A DNA stretch of 64,000 bases, taken from positions 1,612,001-1,676,000 of the forward strand of contig NZ_JBHSDH010000013.1 of NCBI RefSeq assembly GCF_042651485.1, in the 5' to 3' direction. Position 1 is the stretch's first letter. Each line of letters starts with the position of its first letter. Shown one piece after another: positions 17,919 to 26,740 of this stretch. The stretch comes from Sphingorhabdus_B arenilitoris (GTDB lineage: Bacteria; Pseudomonadota; Alphaproteobacteria; Sphingomonadales; Sphingomonadaceae). Both the position numbers and the translations under genes were made by a program. Under the pieces are notes generated by a model. The model was not told the DNA's origin. It saw only the letters and a program-made list of their open reading frames with translations, and made no database searches.

Positions 17919-19463
17919 TTAATGGCTGGCCGCGATCAGTTTCCTGGTGGCCTCAGCCTGCGGCGCGGCGAATAGCTGACCCCGTTCGGCCGTTTCGACA
18001 ATCTGGCCCTGTTCCATCACCGCAATCCGGTGCGCGCTCCGCCTTGCCAGCGCCAGGTCATGGGTAATGAATAACAGCGAAAGACCGCGCTCTTCCTGCA
18101 ATTTTACAAATAGCTGCATGATGCCATTGGCAACCAGCGGATCGAGCGCGGATGTCGCTTCATCCAGCAATAATATCTCCGGATCCACCGACAGCGCCCG
18201 CGCGATTGCCACCCGCTGTGCCTGCCCCCCTGACAGTGCCGCTGGTTTGCGCCGCGCTATGTCCGGCGGCAAGTCAACTTCGTGCAGCAATAGTTCCACC
18301 CGCGCCGCGCCGCCTGCATCCGGCAATAACCAGCGCATCGGTTCCAATATGATATCACTGACGGTCCAGCGCGGATCGAGGCTGGCGACCGGATCCTGAA
18401 ACACCGGCTGGATCAGGCGGCGATGTTCCGCCTTTCGCCTTCCGCGCGGCGGCAGGGACGTGCCATTCCACAAAATCTGACCCGACTGCATCGGTCCCAA
18501 TCCCGAAAGCGCCCGACCCAGCGTGGATTTGCCCGAACCCGATCCGCCGACAATCGCCAATGTCTCACCCTTGGCCAACTGAAGACTGGCATTTTGAACC
18601 GCATCAATATGGCCGCTGCGCCAACTCGGCGCGCGAAAGCGAACGTGAATATCGCGCGCTTCAAACATCCTATCGCTCGGTTTGGGCAGTGGTGGCATGG
18701 GATCGTCCATCCGCGGTGTGGCTGCCATTAACGCCTGCGCATAATCGGTCGATGGGGCCCTCGCGATTTGCCGCGCCTCGCCGGCTTCCTCCACTTTCCC
18801 GCTGCGCATGACCAGCAAGCGATCAGCATAAAGTTCAATCCCGGCCAGATCATGGCTGACCAGCAACATCGCCATACCATTTTTCCGGCATAGCCCGGTG
18901 AGCAAATTCATAATCTCCCCGCGCAGCGCGGCGTCCAAAGCACTTACCGGTTCATCGGCCACCAGCAGTTCGGGCCCATGAGCAATGGCCGCCGCGATCA
19001 ACACTCTTTGCCTTTCGCCGCCCGACAAACGGTGCGGATATTGCCGCAGCTTTTCATCAGGCCGCGGCAGGCCAACTTGCGCCAACATGGCGATCATCGC
19101 GCCTTGGGACGGCCTATCGCCCCCAGCCTGCATTACCGCCTCGGTTAAATGCGCGGCAACTGTCCGGTGCGGGGTTAGTGCGGTCAGCGGCTGTTGAAAC
19201 ACAAAACCGATATGTGCGGCGCGTATCCGGCGCAGGCCCGCCTCACCCATGCCGATCAGCTGCTGCCCGCCTAGAACCGCCGAGCCCGATGCCGTGGCCG
19301 CGCTTAAACCAAACGGAGTCATAGCGGTCATGCTTTTCCCTGCCCCCGATTCCCCGGCAAGCGCCACTATTTCCCCCGCCGCAATTTCAAAATCGACGCC
19401 GCGAACCAGCTGCTGTCCGTTGATCTGAGCGCAGAAACCCTGTACGGAATAGAGCGCACTCAC
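17919..19463 (-). CDS. Peptide-type ABC transporter, fused dual ATPase
   Basis: 514 residues made of two complete ABC ATPase domains in one chain (YejF-like OppD-OppF fusion). Domain 1 has Walker A GESGAGKS, signature LSGGERQRV and Walker B LLVADEP. Domain 2 has GGSGSGKS, LSGGQAQRV and ILLLDEA. It powers import of peptides or similar substrates through the two permeases encoded directly upstream on the same strand, with a four-base overlap to the nearer one. It ends convergently, 35 bases from the MscS gene. No solute-binding protein gene is in the neighbourhood. Confidence 0.92.
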   Translation of the reverse strand: MSALYSVQGFCAQINGQQLVRGVDFEIAAGEIVALAGESGAGKSMTAMTPFGLSAATASGSAVLGGQQLIGMGEAGLRRIRAAHIGFVFQQPLTALTPHRTVAAHLTEAVMQAGGDRPSQGAMIAMLAQVGLPRPDEKLRQYPHRLSGGERQRVLIAAAIAHGPELLVADEPVSALDAALRGEIMNLLTGLCRKNGMAMLLVSHDLAGIELYADRLLVMRSGKVEEAGEARQIARAPSTDYAQALMAATPRMDDPMPPLPKPSDRMFEARDIHVRFRAPSWRSGHIDAVQNASLQLAKGETLAIVGGSGSGKSTLGRALSGLGPMQSGQILWNGTSLPPRGRRKAEHRRLIQPVFQDPVASLDPRWTVSDIILEPMRWLLPDAGGAARVELLLHEVDLPPDIARRKPAALSGGQAQRVAIARALSVDPEILLLDEATSALDPLVANGIMQLFVKLQEERGLSLLFITHDLALARRSAHRIAVMEQGQIVETAERGQLFAAPQAEATRKLIAASH

Positions 19464-20263
19464 CGGCTGGCCGCTTTCGCCATGATATCGCGGTAACGCT
19501 CGCCGGCAAGTGTCAAGCAGATGATAATTGCCGCCAGCATCGCCCCAGGCAGCAGCAGCGCAGCGGGATGCATATCCATATCATCCGCGCCTTCGTTGAC
19601 CAATATGCCGAGCGATGTCAGCGGTTCCTGCACGCCAAGGCCGAGGAAAGAGAGAAAGCTCTCCACCATCACCACTTGCGGCACGGTGAGCAGCAGATAG
19701 GCGACCGCTACGCCCGCGACATTGGGCAAAATATGGCGGATCAGGGTGACGCGTCCGGGTGAACCAGCGGCTTCGGCAGCAAGCACGAATGGCCGGTTTT
19801 TAAGCGCCATCACCTGCCCCCGCACCACCCGGGCCATGGTCAACCATTCGACCGCACCAATACCCAGAAAAACAAGGAAAATCGAACGGCCAAACACCAC
19901 CATCAACAATATGACGACGAACATGAAGGGTAGAGCATAGAGGCCATCGACAATCCGCATCATCACCTCATCCGTGCGCCCGCCCGCCCATCCAGCAATC
20001 GCGCCCCAAATGGTCCCGATGACTAGTGCTACCAATGCCGCCGCAAGCGCCACCGACAGCGTCGTGCGCGTTCCCACCAGCAGCCGCGCCAGACGGTCCC
20101 GGCCCAGATCATCGGTGCCCAGCAAATGCCCATGGCTGAACAATCCGCTGCGCACATTATCCCAATCAATCTGCGCATGACCCCATGGCAGCAATGGCGG
20201 CATCAGCAACGCTGCCAAAGCAATAGAGCCGACAATGATCAGCGGAATGCGCATCACCCGCAC
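19460..20263 (-). CDS. ABC transporter permease, OppC/YejE type
   Basis: 267-residue inner-membrane permease with an N-terminal helix and a core of about five further helices. The binding-protein-dependent transport signature for coupling to the ATPase appears as EAAGSPGRVTLIRHILPNV (about 163-181). An N-terminal OppC-type domain includes HLLGTDDLGRDRLARLL, a strong marker of the dipeptide/oligopeptide/nickel permease family. It overlaps the upstream permease by 10 bases and the ATPase by 4, so the three form one translational unit. Confidence 0.92.
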   Translation of the reverse strand: MRVMRIPLIIVGSIALAALLMPPLLPWGHAQIDWDNVRSGLFSHGHLLGTDDLGRDRLARLLVGTRTTLSVALAAALVALVIGTIWGAIAGWAGGRTDEVMMRIVDGLYALPFMFVVILLMVVFGRSIFLVFLGIGAVEWLTMARVVRGQVMALKNRPFVLAAEAAGSPGRVTLIRHILPNVAGVAVAYLLLTVPQVVMVESFLSFLGLGVQEPLTSLGILVNEGADDMDMHPAALLLPGAMLAAIIICLTLAGERYRDIMAKAASR

Positions 20264-21177
20264 TCTCGCATACGGGGGTCGAGCCAGCCATAGATCAGGT
20301 CGGCGATCAGGTTGAACAGGATGATAAGCCCGGCATAAAGCGTTACCACGCCCAGCACGAGGGGATAGTCGCGGTTGAGCGCGCCTTGCACAAAATAGCG
20401 GCCAAGTCCGGGCAGGCCAAAGACGGTTTCAATGACCACCGCGCCCGTCAGCAATCCGGCCGCTGCTGGTCCCAGATAGCTGGCCACGGGCACAAGAGCG
20501 GGACGCAGGGCGTGGCGGAGCAGCACAATGAACGGTGACAGGCCCCGGGCGCGGGCGGCGCGGATATGATCCTGCCCCAATATTTCGGCAAGTCCAGCGC
20601 GGGCAAGTTTCGCGATAGCGCCTGCCACGGGTAAAGCCAATGCGACGACCGGCAGGATCAGCCACGCAGTACCCGCCCCCTGACCCGATACCGGCAACCA
20701 GCCCAGCCACAGCCCAAAAATAAGCGCCAATAACGGCCCCGTTACAAAAGTCGGCAACGCGGTCAGCAGGGTGGCGGTCAGCATCAACGCCTGATCCTGC
20801 CATTGTCCAGCCCGCATCGCTGCCCATAGTCCCGCCAATATACCCATGCCGCTCGCGAGCAGCAGCGCCAAGCCGCCCAATAGCAAGGATATAGGCAGGC
20901 TTTGCGCGATTAGCTCTGTAACGGTAAAGTCCCGGTAGACTAGGCTCGGCCCAAAATCACCTTGCGCCAATCGTCCAAGATAGAGCGCGACCTGTTCAGG
21001 CAGCGATTTGTCCAGGCCATAAGCGCTTTCCAGCGCAGCGCGGGTTTCCGGTGCCAATGGCCGTTCACCGTCAAATGGTCCCCCCGGCGCAAACCGCATC
21101 AACAGGAAAGACAGGACGATAATCGCCAGCAATGTGGGAATAGCAGTCATCAGGCGGCGGGCGATAAGTTGCAACAT
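20254..21177 (-). CDS. ABC transporter permease, OppB type
   Basis: 307-residue permease that pairs with the OppC-type protein. The N-terminus MLQLIARRLMTAIPTLLAI and the RFAPGGPFDGERPL segment are typical of OppB/DppB proteins. The EAA loop lies at RAARARGLSPFIVLLRHALRPAL, and six hydrophobic stretches are visible. The 5' end is 12 bases from the epoxide hydrolase stop on the same strand, so the hydrolase may head the same transcript. The transported compound is not known; peptides, or a substrate linked to the hydrolase, are possible. Confidence 0.92.
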   Translation of the reverse strand: MLQLIARRLMTAIPTLLAIIVLSFLLMRFAPGGPFDGERPLAPETRAALESAYGLDKSLPEQVALYLGRLAQGDFGPSLVYRDFTVTELIAQSLPISLLLGGLALLLASGMGILAGLWAAMRAGQWQDQALMLTATLLTALPTFVTGPLLALIFGLWLGWLPVSGQGAGTAWLILPVVALALPVAGAIAKLARAGLAEILGQDHIRAARARGLSPFIVLLRHALRPALVPVASYLGPAAAGLLTGAVVIETVFGLPGLGRYFVQGALNRDYPLVLGVVTLYAGLIILFNLIADLIYGWLDPRMRECG

Positions 21178-21189
21178 TGCGGACGGGCC

Positions 21190-22332
21190 CTATAGCTCCA
21201 TCACGGCAAAGGCGGCGCGGACCTCTTCTACAAATAGCTGCGGCCTTTCCATTGCCAGAAAATGCCCGCCTTTGTCCGGTTCGCTCCAATATACAATATT
21301 CTTCATCCGCTGCTCCGCCCATCGGCGCGAGGGACCAAATATTTCATAAGGCGCAACTGTCCCGCCAACCGGCAAAATAATATCCGCCCGCTCCGTATCG
21401 CGAAAGCTATGCCAATATAGCCGCGCCGATGACGCGCCGCAATTATTCAGCCAATATAACATTACATTGTCGAGCAGATGATCGCGGGAGAAAATATTTT
21501 CTGGATGTCCGCCCATTGCGCTGGCCCGGTCATTATGCCCGCAATCGGCCCAGCCGTGAAATTTTTCAATAATCCATGCCATTTGCCCGGTAGGTGAATC
21601 GGCCAGGCCATATCCAATTGTCTGCGGCCGGGTGGCATGCTGCGTCGAGTAGCCATTATCCTTTGCCTGATACCATGCCATGCGCGCCAATGCGCCTTGC
21701 TCCCGCTGTGTCAGGTCCGCCATGGTTTTGGGGTCAGGCCGCGCGATCACCATATTGACATGGAGCCCCGCACAGCCGCCCAGATTTTGCTGTCCAATGG
21801 CATCGGTGACTGCCGCGCCCCAATCGCCGCCTTGCGCAAACCAGCGGTCATAACCCAGCAGCGTCATCAATGTGTGCCAAGCGCGGGCGATCTGATGAAT
21901 ATCCCAGCCGGGCTTTGTGGGCTTAGCCGAAAAACCATACCCCGGAAGCGAGGGGATAATGAGATGGAAATCGCGTGACAAAGGTTCGATAACCTCGGCA
22001 AATTCCAGCACGCTGCCCGGCCAGCCATGCGTCATGATGATCGGCCGCGCATTTGGATTTTCGCTTCGAATATGCAGGAAATGAATATCAAGCCCGTCAA
22101 TTTCGGCGAGATAATTTGGCCAGCCGTTGATCAGCTGTTCGCAGCGGCGCCAGTTATATTGGTCCCGCCAATATTCGGTCAGTTCCTGCACATAAGCCAG
22201 CGGGATGCCCTGATCCCAGTCATCCACCGTCTCTTTTTCGGGAAAGCGGGTTAGCGATAATCGCGTCTGCAGATCATCCAGCTGCTGCTGCGCAATGTTG
22301 ACGGTAAAAGGACGGGGCGTGTTGGCGGTCAT
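21190..22332 (-). CDS. Epoxide hydrolase, EHN-domain type
   Basis: Alpha/beta hydrolase of about 380 residues with the N-terminal epoxide-hydrolase domain (FTVNIAQQQLDDLQTRL, KETVDDWDQG). The oxyanion motif is MTHGWPGS (HGWPG), the nucleophile is the Asp in FAQGGDWGAA, and the acid/base tyrosine and histidine regions lie further on (EPDKGGHFLAME near the end). It opens epoxides to diols. I start it at the ATG at 22332; the frame is open to 22473 but that extension runs into the divergent regulator and lacks homology. It lies upstream of the ABC permeases and faces a MerR-type operator. Confidence 0.88.
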   Translation of the reverse strand: MTANTPRPFTVNIAQQQLDDLQTRLSLTRFPEKETVDDWDQGIPLAYVQELTEYWRDQYNWRRCEQLINGWPNYLAEIDGLDIHFLHIRSENPNARPIIMTHGWPGSVLEFAEVIEPLSRDFHLIIPSLPGYGFSAKPTKPGWDIHQIARAWHTLMTLLGYDRWFAQGGDWGAAVTDAIGQQNLGGCAGLHVNMVIARPDPKTMADLTQREQGALARMAWYQAKDNGYSTQHATRPQTIGYGLADSPTGQMAWIIEKFHGWADCGHNDRASAMGGHPENIFSRDHLLDNVMLYWLNNCGASSARLYWHSFRDTERADIILPVGGTVAPYEIFGPSRRWAEQRMKNIVYWSEPDKGGHFLAMERPQLFVEEVRAAFAVMEL

Positions 22333-22397
22333 ATCGGCTCCTCTGCTCAACCCATCTGATGCCAGCGAAAGCGGGGAAGCGCAACGATTTGAAAAAA

Positions 22398-22426
22398 GCG
22401 CTTGAAGTTGACGCAGGGTCAAGCGC
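22398..22426 (+). promoter_or_regulatory. MerR-type inverted repeat in a 19-bp-spacer promoter
   Basis: Perfect 8-bp inverted repeat GCGCTTGA (22398-22405) and TCAAGCGC (22419-22426), 13 bases apart. On the plus strand TTGAAG (22402-22407) and CATAAA (22427-22432) are separated by 19 bases, the overlong spacing typical of promoters activated by MerR regulators. The predicted transcript would begin at about the first ATG of the adjacent regulator (22439). Confidence 0.6.
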
Positions 22427-22438
22427 CATAAAGGCGTC

Positions 22439-23248
22439 ATGAATGATTCGATGAACATCCGCCAAGTGGTCAAACAAACCGGCCTGACGAGCCGGGCGCT
22501 GCGATTTTATGAAGCAAAAGGGCTAGTCTGCCCCATCCGCACTGCGTCGGGCGCGCGGTATTATGCAAAGGCGGAATTGGAACGGCTGCACCAGATTATC
22601 GTCCTCAAATCCGCAGGGCTTAGCCTTGCACAAATGAAGCGCCTGTTTGAAGGGCGGCCTGTTGATCTGGCCGCTTTATTAAGGGCGCAGCTTGAAATGC
22701 TGGATGAAGAAGCCGCGCAGATCGACAAAGCGCGCGGCGTTATCCAATTTGCTCTGTCCCGCACCGATCGAGGCGAGCCGATCGACGCCGAGACTTTTTG
22801 CTCGCTTATCGAAAGTGGAGACAAAATGATGAAACAGGAAAATAAATGGAAAGAGTTGATCGACGATTATTATACGCCAGAGGAGCAGGCAAGCTGGCTT
22901 GAGCAGACGAAGCCGCTGGGAAATCTTTTTCAGCAGGAAAATTATCTTGCCCAGTGGAAGGAATTAAGCGCACGGATTGAAGCAGCCCAGCCGCTCGCCC
23001 CCGAAAGCGATGAGGCGCTGGCCTTCGTGCGCGAATGGTTCACTTTGCTCGAACCTTTCAGCCAGGTGTCAACGCCCGAAATGTGGGAAGGCAGCCGGAA
23101 ATTCTATGCCGATATGCCGAAATGGCAAAACCGCGTGGATACTGGCTTTTCATTCGAGGCATGGAACTTCATTTCAGCTGCGACAACCGCAGCATTGGCC
23201 GCGGGCAAGGATATCGGCCCGGTCCCTGCGTGGATGCGCAGCCAATAA
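22439..23248 (+). CDS. MerR-family regulator with TipAS-like domain
   Basis: 269-residue transcription factor. The N-terminal MerR winged helix (about 5-75; QVVKQTGLTSRALRFYEAKGL) is followed by a dimerisation helix and a C-terminal helical domain (about 130-265). The latter is rich in aromatic residues and resembles the TipAS ligand-binding domain of drug-responsive regulators (YYTPEEQASWLEQ). The effector is unknown; TipAS-type domains bind diverse antibiotics. It is divergent from the epoxide hydrolase/ABC unit and sits next to the MerR-type repeat, so it probably controls itself, the hydrolase operon, or both. The second ATG (22451) is an alternative start. Confidence 0.85.
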   Translation: MNDSMNIRQVVKQTGLTSRALRFYEAKGLVCPIRTASGARYYAKAELERLHQIIVLKSAGLSLAQMKRLFEGRPVDLAALLRAQLEMLDEEAAQIDKARGVIQFALSRTDRGEPIDAETFCSLIESGDKMMKQENKWKELIDDYYTPEEQASWLEQTKPLGNLFQQENYLAQWKELSARIEAAQPLAPESDEALAFVREWFTLLEPFSQVSTPEMWEGSRKFYADMPKWQNRVDTGFSFEAWNFISAATTAALAAGKDIGPVPAWMRSQ

Positions 23249-23327
23249 CGCATATTGATCGGTAACGGGTGGCGGCAAACAGCAGATATTGTTGCCGCCA
23301 CCCCCTTTAACAGAAAGGACATTCACG

Positions 23328-23690
23328 ATGAACCCATGGATTTTGTTGGCCGTAGCTATAATTTTCGAAATTGCGGGCACAAGCTTTCTCAAGGCATCAG
23401 ACGGATTTACCCGCTGGGGTATCGGTGCCGCCTCTATCGCTTGCTATTGGGTCTGCTTCGCATTTCTGGCCTTGGCGATAACCAAAATTCCTGTCGGCGT
23501 TGCCTATGCGATCTGGTCAGGGGCGGGTATCCTTGCCATCGCGCTGATCGGCTGGTTGATTTTCAAACAGAATTTGAGCGCCGTGCAAATGGGTTGTATC
23601 GCGCTGATTATCGTGGGTGCGGTTGGCCTGAATATGACCACACATACACCTGACAGCGCGCCAAAGCCGCAGGGCCAATTGGATAGTTAA
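23328..23690 (+). CDS. Small multidrug resistance (SMR) efflux protein
   Basis: 120-residue four-helix inner-membrane transporter of the EmrE/QacE family, working as a dimer and exchanging protons for cationic compounds. The essential membrane glutamate is in IIFEIAGTSFLKAS (residue 14 from this start). The VAYAIWSGAG signature follows in the third helix. The start at 23328 has GAAAGGA upstream; the open frame to 23289 has none. It follows the TipAS-type regulator by 79 bases, which fits a drug-response unit. Confidence 0.93.
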   Translation: MNPWILLAVAIIFEIAGTSFLKASDGFTRWGIGAASIACYWVCFAFLALAITKIPVGVAYAIWSGAGILAIALIGWLIFKQNLSAVQMGCIALIIVGAVGLNMTTHTPDSAPKPQGQLDS

Positions 23691-23793
23691 AGTCAGCGCT
23701 CAAACGCTCAGTGCCAAAAATCCGGCTACAATAGCATATTGTTAACCATATCCGGCTAGTCCGTTTGCGAACCAACGCCGGAGCGCAGCCGAA

Positions 23794-25026
23794 ATGGAAT
23801 TGGCATCATCGACACAATGCGTCACGGACCATGACATTATCTCCCGTGCGCCCATTTCCGATGTGGCAGTCCGCAATGAGCTGCTCCGCCGCGCCATCGG
23901 ACGTCCCTTTGTCAACCGGATGCCGACGCTTTTTTCGTTGCTTGTTATTGGAATAGCGGCGGTCAATATCCCTCACCGGCTCACATTATGGGCGCTGATC
24001 GGCATTTTTATCGCGGTCAATTTTGTCGCTGCCTATACAGCGGGGCGCGTGAAAACAGCGATTGAAAAAGGGCGTAATATCAATGCGGAAAGATATATAT
24101 GGCTGACGGTGGAATTTCTGTGCGGAGCTGTATGGGGTTTGATGCTGTGGCCGGTAACCGATCCAGCAATATCGGGGCCAGAACGCCCAATCATTACCGC
24201 CGTCATCATGGTCACTGTGTCCGCCGGATGTCTTGTATCCTCTAACGCCAGCGGCCTGCCGCGATCAATCATCGCTGGCTTCATTATTACTGCGGTTCCG
24301 TCCTCCATCATTTTTTATGACATGGAAGGGGCGCTGCTGACCTCAGGAGCATTTTTGATGTTTGTTGCGATGCTCAATATCGCTTCGATCATGCGCAGCG
24401 AGGCGGTCCGCAATCTCAAAACCGAATTGGAGAAAGACGAGCTAACAGCAGAGCTCGCTGCCGCATTGGACAGAGCGCAATATTTATCGCGGCATGACAG
24501 CTTGACCGGCCTGCTAAATCGGCGCGATTTTGACAGAGCGGCCACAAGCCTGAATATTGATCGGTCGGCACAGAGCGGTGCCATCATCATATTTGATCTC
24601 GACCATTTTAAGTCCATCAACGACCGTTTCGGCCATATGGACGGCGACAAAGCTTTGATCGCGGCAGCCGATCTTACGCGGATGGTTCTGTCGAATAATG
24701 ACCTGACCGCGTCCGAAGATTATGCCGCCGCACGTTGGGGCGGAGAGGAATTTGTGGTCGCCCTTGCGGCGAAAAATGAAATGCAGGCTGCCGAAATCGC
24801 TGAACAGATAAGAACAGCATTTGAAGATTACAGCGAAACTGGTTGGCCTGCCGAATTGCACATCACCGCGTCATTTGGCGTCGCAGCCTGGCCAGCGCGA
24901 AGCAGTCTCCAAGACGCGATAGCAGCTGCCGACGCCCGCCTGTTACAAGCAAAATCTGCGGGCCGAAATAGAGTCGTCGCAGCGCAGACCGAAGCAATTT
25001 ACCCACCTGTGCGCGCCAGAGCATAG
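23794..25026 (+). CDS. Diguanylate cyclase with membrane sensor domain
   Basis: 410 residues. A membrane region of about six helices (about 45-200) is followed by a short coiled-coil linker (about 205-228) and a GGDEF domain (about 230-400). The catalytic motif reads RWGGEEF, so cyclic-di-GMP synthesis from GTP is expected. The RxxD inhibitory site usually found five residues upstream is not present (ASEDYAAARW), so product inhibition is probably absent. The 3' end overlaps the stop of the convergent VOC gene by 28 bases. The signal sensed is unknown. Confidence 0.9.
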   Translation: MELASSTQCVTDHDIISRAPISDVAVRNELLRRAIGRPFVNRMPTLFSLLVIGIAAVNIPHRLTLWALIGIFIAVNFVAAYTAGRVKTAIEKGRNINAERYIWLTVEFLCGAVWGLMLWPVTDPAISGPERPIITAVIMVTVSAGCLVSSNASGLPRSIIAGFIITAVPSSIIFYDMEGALLTSGAFLMFVAMLNIASIMRSEAVRNLKTELEKDELTAELAAALDRAQYLSRHDSLTGLLNRRDFDRAATSLNIDRSAQSGAIIIFDLDHFKSINDRFGHMDGDKALIAAADLTRMVLSNNDLTASEDYAAARWGGEEFVVALAAKNEMQAAEIAEQIRTAFEDYSETGWPAELHITASFGVAAWPARSSLQDAIAAADARLLQAKSAGRNRVVAAQTEAIYPPVRARA

Positions 25027-25397
25027 CTCACCACCTCAAATTCAATGCCGTCATAATCGTAAAAGTAAAAGCGCCGCCCTGGATCATAATCATCATGGCC
25101 AAAAGGAATAAGCCCTGCTGCTGCTACTTTTGACTCCACCGCGGTCAGGTCATCTACAATAATAGCGACATGGTTTAACGGTTGACCCTTGTCGAACTCG
25201 TTAACCGCATAATCTCGGCCCAATTTGGTATATAGCGCGATGTAGCATGTGTCCGTCCCGACATGGACAGTATAACCATTATCCATCGCTGGGCCCTGCC
25301 ACCGGATATGCCAGCCAAATATCTGGGTTAGCAACTTTGCCATGCGATCAGGGTCACGGACAGTTAGATTGATATGCTCAATGAAATTGCTGTTCAT
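24999..25397 (-). CDS. VOC-family protein, probable SoxR target
   Basis: 132-residue glyoxalase-fold protein, complete in both modules: N-terminal FIEHINLTVRDPDRMAKLL, second module LNHVAIIVDDLTAVESK, and the terminal DYDGIEFEVV with a conserved glutamate. Its divergent promoter (-35 TTGACC, 19-bp spacer, -10 CATAAC) contains a SoxR box, so expression probably rises with redox-active compounds. The function could be lactoylglutathione-lyase-like detoxification or sequestration of a redox-active compound; the sequence does not decide. Its 3' end overlaps the diguanylate cyclase. Confidence 0.87.
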   Translation of the reverse strand: MNSNFIEHINLTVRDPDRMAKLLTQIFGWHIRWQGPAMDNGYTVHVGTDTCYIALYTKLGRDYAVNEFDKGQPLNHVAIIVDDLTAVESKVAAAGLIPFGHDDYDPGRRFYFYDYDGIEFEVVSYALARTGG

Positions 25398-25449
25398 TTT
25401 TAATGTCTCCTTATTGGTTCCCGTCAGCGTTACGAATCGGGTATTGCCT

Positions 25450-25480
25450 GTTATGCAACCTCAACCTAAATTGAGGTCAA
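25450..25480 (-). promoter_or_regulatory. SoxR box in promoter of the VOC gene
   Basis: The palindrome CCTCAACCTAAATTGAGG (25459-25476) matches the layout of the classical SoxR operator CCTCAAgttaacTTGAGG. On the minus strand it lies between TTGACC (25475-25480) and CATAAC (25450-25455), which are exactly 19 bp apart, the spacing that SoxR corrects by DNA distortion. It reads toward the VOC gene; soxR itself begins 20 bases beyond the box on the other side. Confidence 0.85.
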
Positions 25481-25496
25481 GGTTACATAGGAAGGA

Positions 25497-25952
25497 ATGT
25501 TCATGCGAAGCACAGACCGGCTGTCGATCGGGGAGCTATCGCTGCGAACCGGGATTTCGGTATCGGCAATCCGTTTTTACGAGGCAAAAGGCTTGATAGA
25601 GCCGATGCGTAGCGCCGGTAATCAAAGGCTATTTTTTCGCAGCGATATTCGCCGCCTGTCCTTCATCCTGATTGCGCAGCACATCGGGCTGAAAATCAAC
25701 AAAATCAGAGAAGAATTATCAGGCCTACCGAGCGGCCGGACGCCGAGTCAAAGCGACTGGAAAAAAATCGGCGCAAAACTGCGTCAAAATCTGGATGACC
25801 AAATTGCTCAATTGCAACAAACTCGCCAAAATCTCGATGGTTGCATCGGCTGCGGCTGCTTATCGCTCAAAAAATGTGCGCTCTATAATCCGGGTGATAA
25901 GGCGGCGCGATTCGGTTCGGGTCCGCGTTATACGATGGGTGATCAGCCGTAA
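25497..25952 (+). CDS. soxR: Redox-sensitive transcriptional activator SoxR
   Basis: MerR-family sensor of 151 residues with a [2Fe-2S] cluster. The DNA-binding domain begins LSIGELSLRTGISVSAIRFYEAKGL (about 9-33). The cluster ligands are Cys116, Cys119, Cys121 and Cys127 in CIGCGCLSLKKC, the SoxR signature. Oxidation of the cluster by redox-cycling compounds activates target promoters with 19-bp spacers. The only visible target is the divergent VOC gene. No SoxS exists beside it, as is usual outside enteric bacteria. AAGGA precedes the start. Confidence 0.95.
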   Translation: MFMRSTDRLSIGELSLRTGISVSAIRFYEAKGLIEPMRSAGNQRLFFRSDIRRLSFILIAQHIGLKINKIREELSGLPSGRTPSQSDWKKIGAKLRQNLDDQIAQLQQTRQNLDGCIGCGCLSLKKCALYNPGDKAARFGSGPRYTMGDQP

Positions 25953-26066
25953 GATGGGCATCAAAGAATCCGCAGCATCATACCGCTGAATTCTTCTCTA
26001 TTGACACTTATCCCAATTTCTGGAAAAACAGAAATAACAAAAATTGAGTCTAAATGGAAATACGTC

Positions 26067-26609
26067 ATGGGCGTTGAAAAATATCCGGAAGCTATGGAAT
26101 TCATCCTTCATTGGGGGGAAATGGGAACCCATTGGGGTGCGAACCGGTCCATGGCGCAGGTTCATGCCCTGCTGTATCTGTCTGATCAGCCGCTGGACGC
26201 CGAGGCGATTTGCGGCGCGCTCGATCTGGCGCGATCCAACGTGTCCAATTCGCTGAAGGAATTGCAGGCCTATGGCATTGTGCGCCGCACGCATATCGCG
26301 GGCGACCGGCGGGATCATTTTGTGGCCGAAACCGAATTATGGGACCTTTTCATGGCGCTGGCCGCTGAGCGGAAACGCCGAGAGATTGACCCGACCATCG
26401 CCAAGCTCGCCGAATTGAAAGAACGTATGGGCAGCAATAGCCAGTTGCCGGTTCATGTGCAGGAACGCATTGGCCGGATGCACGAATTTATTTCGACCCT
26501 GTCCAACTGGTATGATGATGTTAGGCGGATCAACAAAAATACACTGGTCACATTGATGAAGCTGGGGTCAAAAATCACCCGCTTCATTCCCGGAACGTCA
26601 AAAGGATAA
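26067..26609 (+). CDS. GbsR/MarR-family transcriptional regulator
   Basis: About 180 residues with a winged helix (about 35-95; DAEAICGALDLARSNVSNSLKELQAYGIVRR) and a long C-terminal helical region (about 115-170). The recognition helix and the wing with GDRR fit the GbsR branch of the MarR superfamily, often linked to osmotic or membrane genes. The open frame reaches a TTG at 26001, but homology starts at MGVEKYPEAMEFI, so I use the ATG at 26067; its ribosome site is weak. The next gene, a small membrane protein, follows on the same strand after 131 bases and may be its target. Confidence 0.83.
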   Translation: MGVEKYPEAMEFILHWGEMGTHWGANRSMAQVHALLYLSDQPLDAEAICGALDLARSNVSNSLKELQAYGIVRRTHIAGDRRDHFVAETELWDLFMALAAERKRREIDPTIAKLAELKERMGSNSQLPVHVQERIGRMHEFISTLSNWYDDVRRINKNTLVTLMKLGSKITRFIPGTSKG

Positions 26610-26740
26610 ATCCGACGCGAGCGATGGCTCCGCGCCGGAAGGACACGCAACATTCCATAGCAAAGGATACCAAAATGCCGCCCATATCGAACCATATCTA
26701 AAAATTTCATTATTTACAGAATTTACGAAAGGATAAGAAA

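Noticed and set aside
26001..26040. TTGACA-containing promoter before the GbsR/MarR gene
   Set aside because: No acceptable -10 hexamer at 16-18 bp; the same TTG can be read as an alternative start, so I left it unassigned.
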